NCBI GenBank assembly: GCA_037951105.1
Contig: JBAMJV010003351.1
Coordinates: forward strand, 1 to 64,000
Reading direction: 5' to 3'
DNA: 64,000 nt
Origin: Echinarachnius parma
Lineage: Eukaryota > Echinodermata > Echinoidea > Clypeasteroida > Echinarachniidae
Shown: one piece after another, positions 62,242 through 64,000 of the stretch
Numbering within the stretch: position 1 is the first letter of the stretch
Layout of the letters: every line of letters begins with the position of its first letter
Notes under the pieces: generated by a model
Databases searched by the model: none
What the model saw: only the letters and a program-made list of their open reading frames with translations
Told to the model about the DNA's origin: nothing
Made by a program: the position numbers and the translations under genes

Positions 62242-62385
62242 ATTTAAAAGAGGTCTTTAGATAGTTGTTGATTATCTCTCTATCTAATCAATATTCCAAC
62301 AAAACATTACATGATTTAAAAGAGGTCTTTAGATAGTTGTTGATTATCTCTCTATCTAATCAATATTCCAACAAAACATTACATG
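62242..62385 (+). repeat. Perfect 72-bp tandem duplication
   Basis: The unit starting ATTTAAAAGAGGTCTTTAGA (62242-62313) is repeated at once (62314-62385) with no difference seen. Confidence 0.95.
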
Positions 62386-62819
62386 CACAATATTTAAAAT
62401 GGTTTAAACACATGCGTTTTTTGAAAGCGCCCTCTTTAGTTTAAACAGCTCTTTTTTTAATGCAAAAAAGGCTTTTTACTTAGTAGTTTGTAATTTGTTT
62501 ATTTCTTTTGAGCATGGTGGAGTCGTAACTATAAATTTGTAATGTAATGGTGCAGGTTTTGGATACTAAAATTCAGTTTGACCAAAAGTATTCGGATTTA
62601 AAAGACTCCATAGGACACACTTTGTACAAAGGTGTTGCAATGAATTAGCAAATATTGTCTTTATACATTTTCGCTCATTACTCAAGTCATGTGACATTCA
62701 TTTACCATGGAATGTTCACACATCTCTCGGTGGGCAGAAATACACATTTTATCTACCCTTCATCAGTTATTGTACATGTCAACTCAAGTACTAGATCCCT
62801 TTTAATAATCTTGAAGTGA

Positions 62820-63035
62820 AGTGTTTCTTTTAAAGTTTACATAAAGTTTGTATGAAGAATATAATCTAAAATCACACATATTTGTGCGGAGAATATAATC
62901 TAACAAAAAACAACCCTGTGAAGAATACAATCTAAAATTATCACGTTTGAGTGAAGAATATAATTTAAAAATATCATGTATGTACGAAGAATACAATCTA
63001 AAACTATCATGATTATGCAAAGATAAAATCTAAAA
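62820..63035 (+). repeat. Tandem repeat GAAGAATATAATCTAAAA
   Basis: Six diverged units of about 33-36 bases with a GAAGAATAYAATCTAAAA core. A minus-strand open frame across it reflects the repeat. Confidence 0.85.
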
Positions 63036-63489
63036 CTATCAAAAACTCAATTTTACATGGCACAATTTTGAACAATTTGAAATTTTAGCTCTGTCTTCTC
63101 GTATTGCATGTATACCCAGCAGATGGCATGTAAAATCGTTCTGATGCGGCAGTTGCCTCGAAATAGCACCAGAATAGCCACACTTTATTGCATTTCTTGA
63201 AAAACATGCAGCATTACGAGGCTCTTACAGCAAGGCTTTATGAGAAGGTTGACTGGGACATAATAACTTTTGAGAAGAACTCCTGTTAACACTTTGGCTA
63301 CTGGAACCGGGTGGGCTGTGTGCAAAGTCTATGGAGATTTCAGAATCTCGAAGGGAACAGGTTAACACTTTGAATGCCAATGATTTGACAGCTCTATGGC
63401 ATTTGTGTGTATTGTGTGGAGCAAATATACAGCATTGGCACTCAAGGAGTTAAGGGCACTATGTAGCACAGCATTACAAGTATGATTAC

Positions 63490-63912
63490 TTAAAGGGGAC
63501 TAACCAAAGAACGACATATGGTTTAAATATGTTTTGGTACCGTTGTTTGATATAAAATAGATGTTTAACACTTTGCAAAGGGTTGTGTTATTCATAAACA
63601 ATGCACTTATCACTAAAACTCACGGAGCCAACGGGGATGATGGTTCCGTATGCGCCAAACGTTTGCGAGTGCGCCAATTCTATACCTGTGTACGTTTGGA
63701 GACAATAGAAGTACAGTGGACGCATACGTCCTAGACAATAGACTAGTCTTTATCTGCAGACCCATGAACAATGACTTAAGTAACGTGATAGGTTTTCAAA
63801 TTATATAATTTGTCTGGAAACTAATTTTTCTGAGCTTCTTGGTGGAATGGACTACTTAAAATATTACATTTCATTTATAAGAATATTACTTTAGGGTGGT
63901 GGTTCCCTTTAA
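63490..63912 (+). repeat. Interspersed repeat family A, copy 5
   Basis: The most complete copy: starts TTAAAGGGGACTAACC and ends GTGGTGGTTCCCTTTAA, with GATGGTTCCGTATGCGCC and CGTTTGGAGACAATAGA inside. Confidence 0.8.
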
Positions 63913-63951
63913 CTAATTTTCTTTGCCCCCTTTTTTTTACAATGTATGCAG

Positions 63952-64000
63952 CACGTCAACCAGAGAATGAAGCACATGCCTCCTTCAATCTCCTCATACC
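63952..64000 (+). CDS. Possible exon start cut by window edge
   Basis: A long pyrimidine run (TTTCTTTGCCCCCTTTTTTTTA) and ATGCAG precede it. The phase-1 frame reads RQPENEAHASFNLLI with no stop before the edge. Too short to identify. It could be the next gene or chance. Confidence 0.2.

Overview
Animal nuclear DNA: AT-rich, intron-rich, and packed with decayed cut-and-paste transposons, tRNA-derived SINE heads, a small LTR element and LINE scraps. The domain mix of the one host gene and the repeat style suggest a marine invertebrate deuterostome (echinoderm, hemichordate or amphioxus-like), but nothing here fixes the species.

One host gene dominates. I assembled 27 exons on the + strand from 9096 to the stop at 58454. 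Every exon has AG and GT borders, and every junction keeps phase. They join into one uninterrupted reading frame of about 2,434 residues; the 5' end, including any signal peptide, was not found. The product is a large, probably secreted mosaic protein. In order it has an N-terminal EAR/EPTP beta-propeller (about residues 1-388), a short helical linker, stalk repeats, an F5/8 type C (discoidin) domain (about 664-820), more stalk repeats, a NIDO domain (about 914-1140), a long run of stalk repeats, a second helical linker, and a C-terminal seven-unit EAR propeller (about 2042-2390). The stalk is about 27 copies of a 38-50 residue unit with a GTVDGVDI core and a QTITGxKTF end. I do not recognise this unit as a named family.

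At least seven exons are accompanied by one or more decayed or partial copies in the adjoining intron, so the gene has grown and shed exons by local tandem duplication. One copy (12516-12575) still has splice signals, an open frame and matching phases, and could be a live cassette exon.

Layout. 1-9.0 kb: a GCGTA-rich block, a 3.9 kb palindrome, and a mariner-like element holding a nested foldback element and a nested hAT-like element. 9.1-17.5 kb: N-terminal propeller exons and an LTR element with matching ends. 18.9-24.5 kb: first stalk exons, a SINE head and a nested foldback. 24.5-32 kb: a repeat-rich triplication around one stalk exon, then discoidin exons. 33-45 kb: second stalk and NIDO exons among several repeat families. 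44.8-46.4 kb: a dead Tc1 transposon. 46.7-58.5 kb: third stalk and C-terminal propeller. 58.5-59.8 kb: 3' UTR. 60-64 kb: repeats, with a possible new exon at the very edge.
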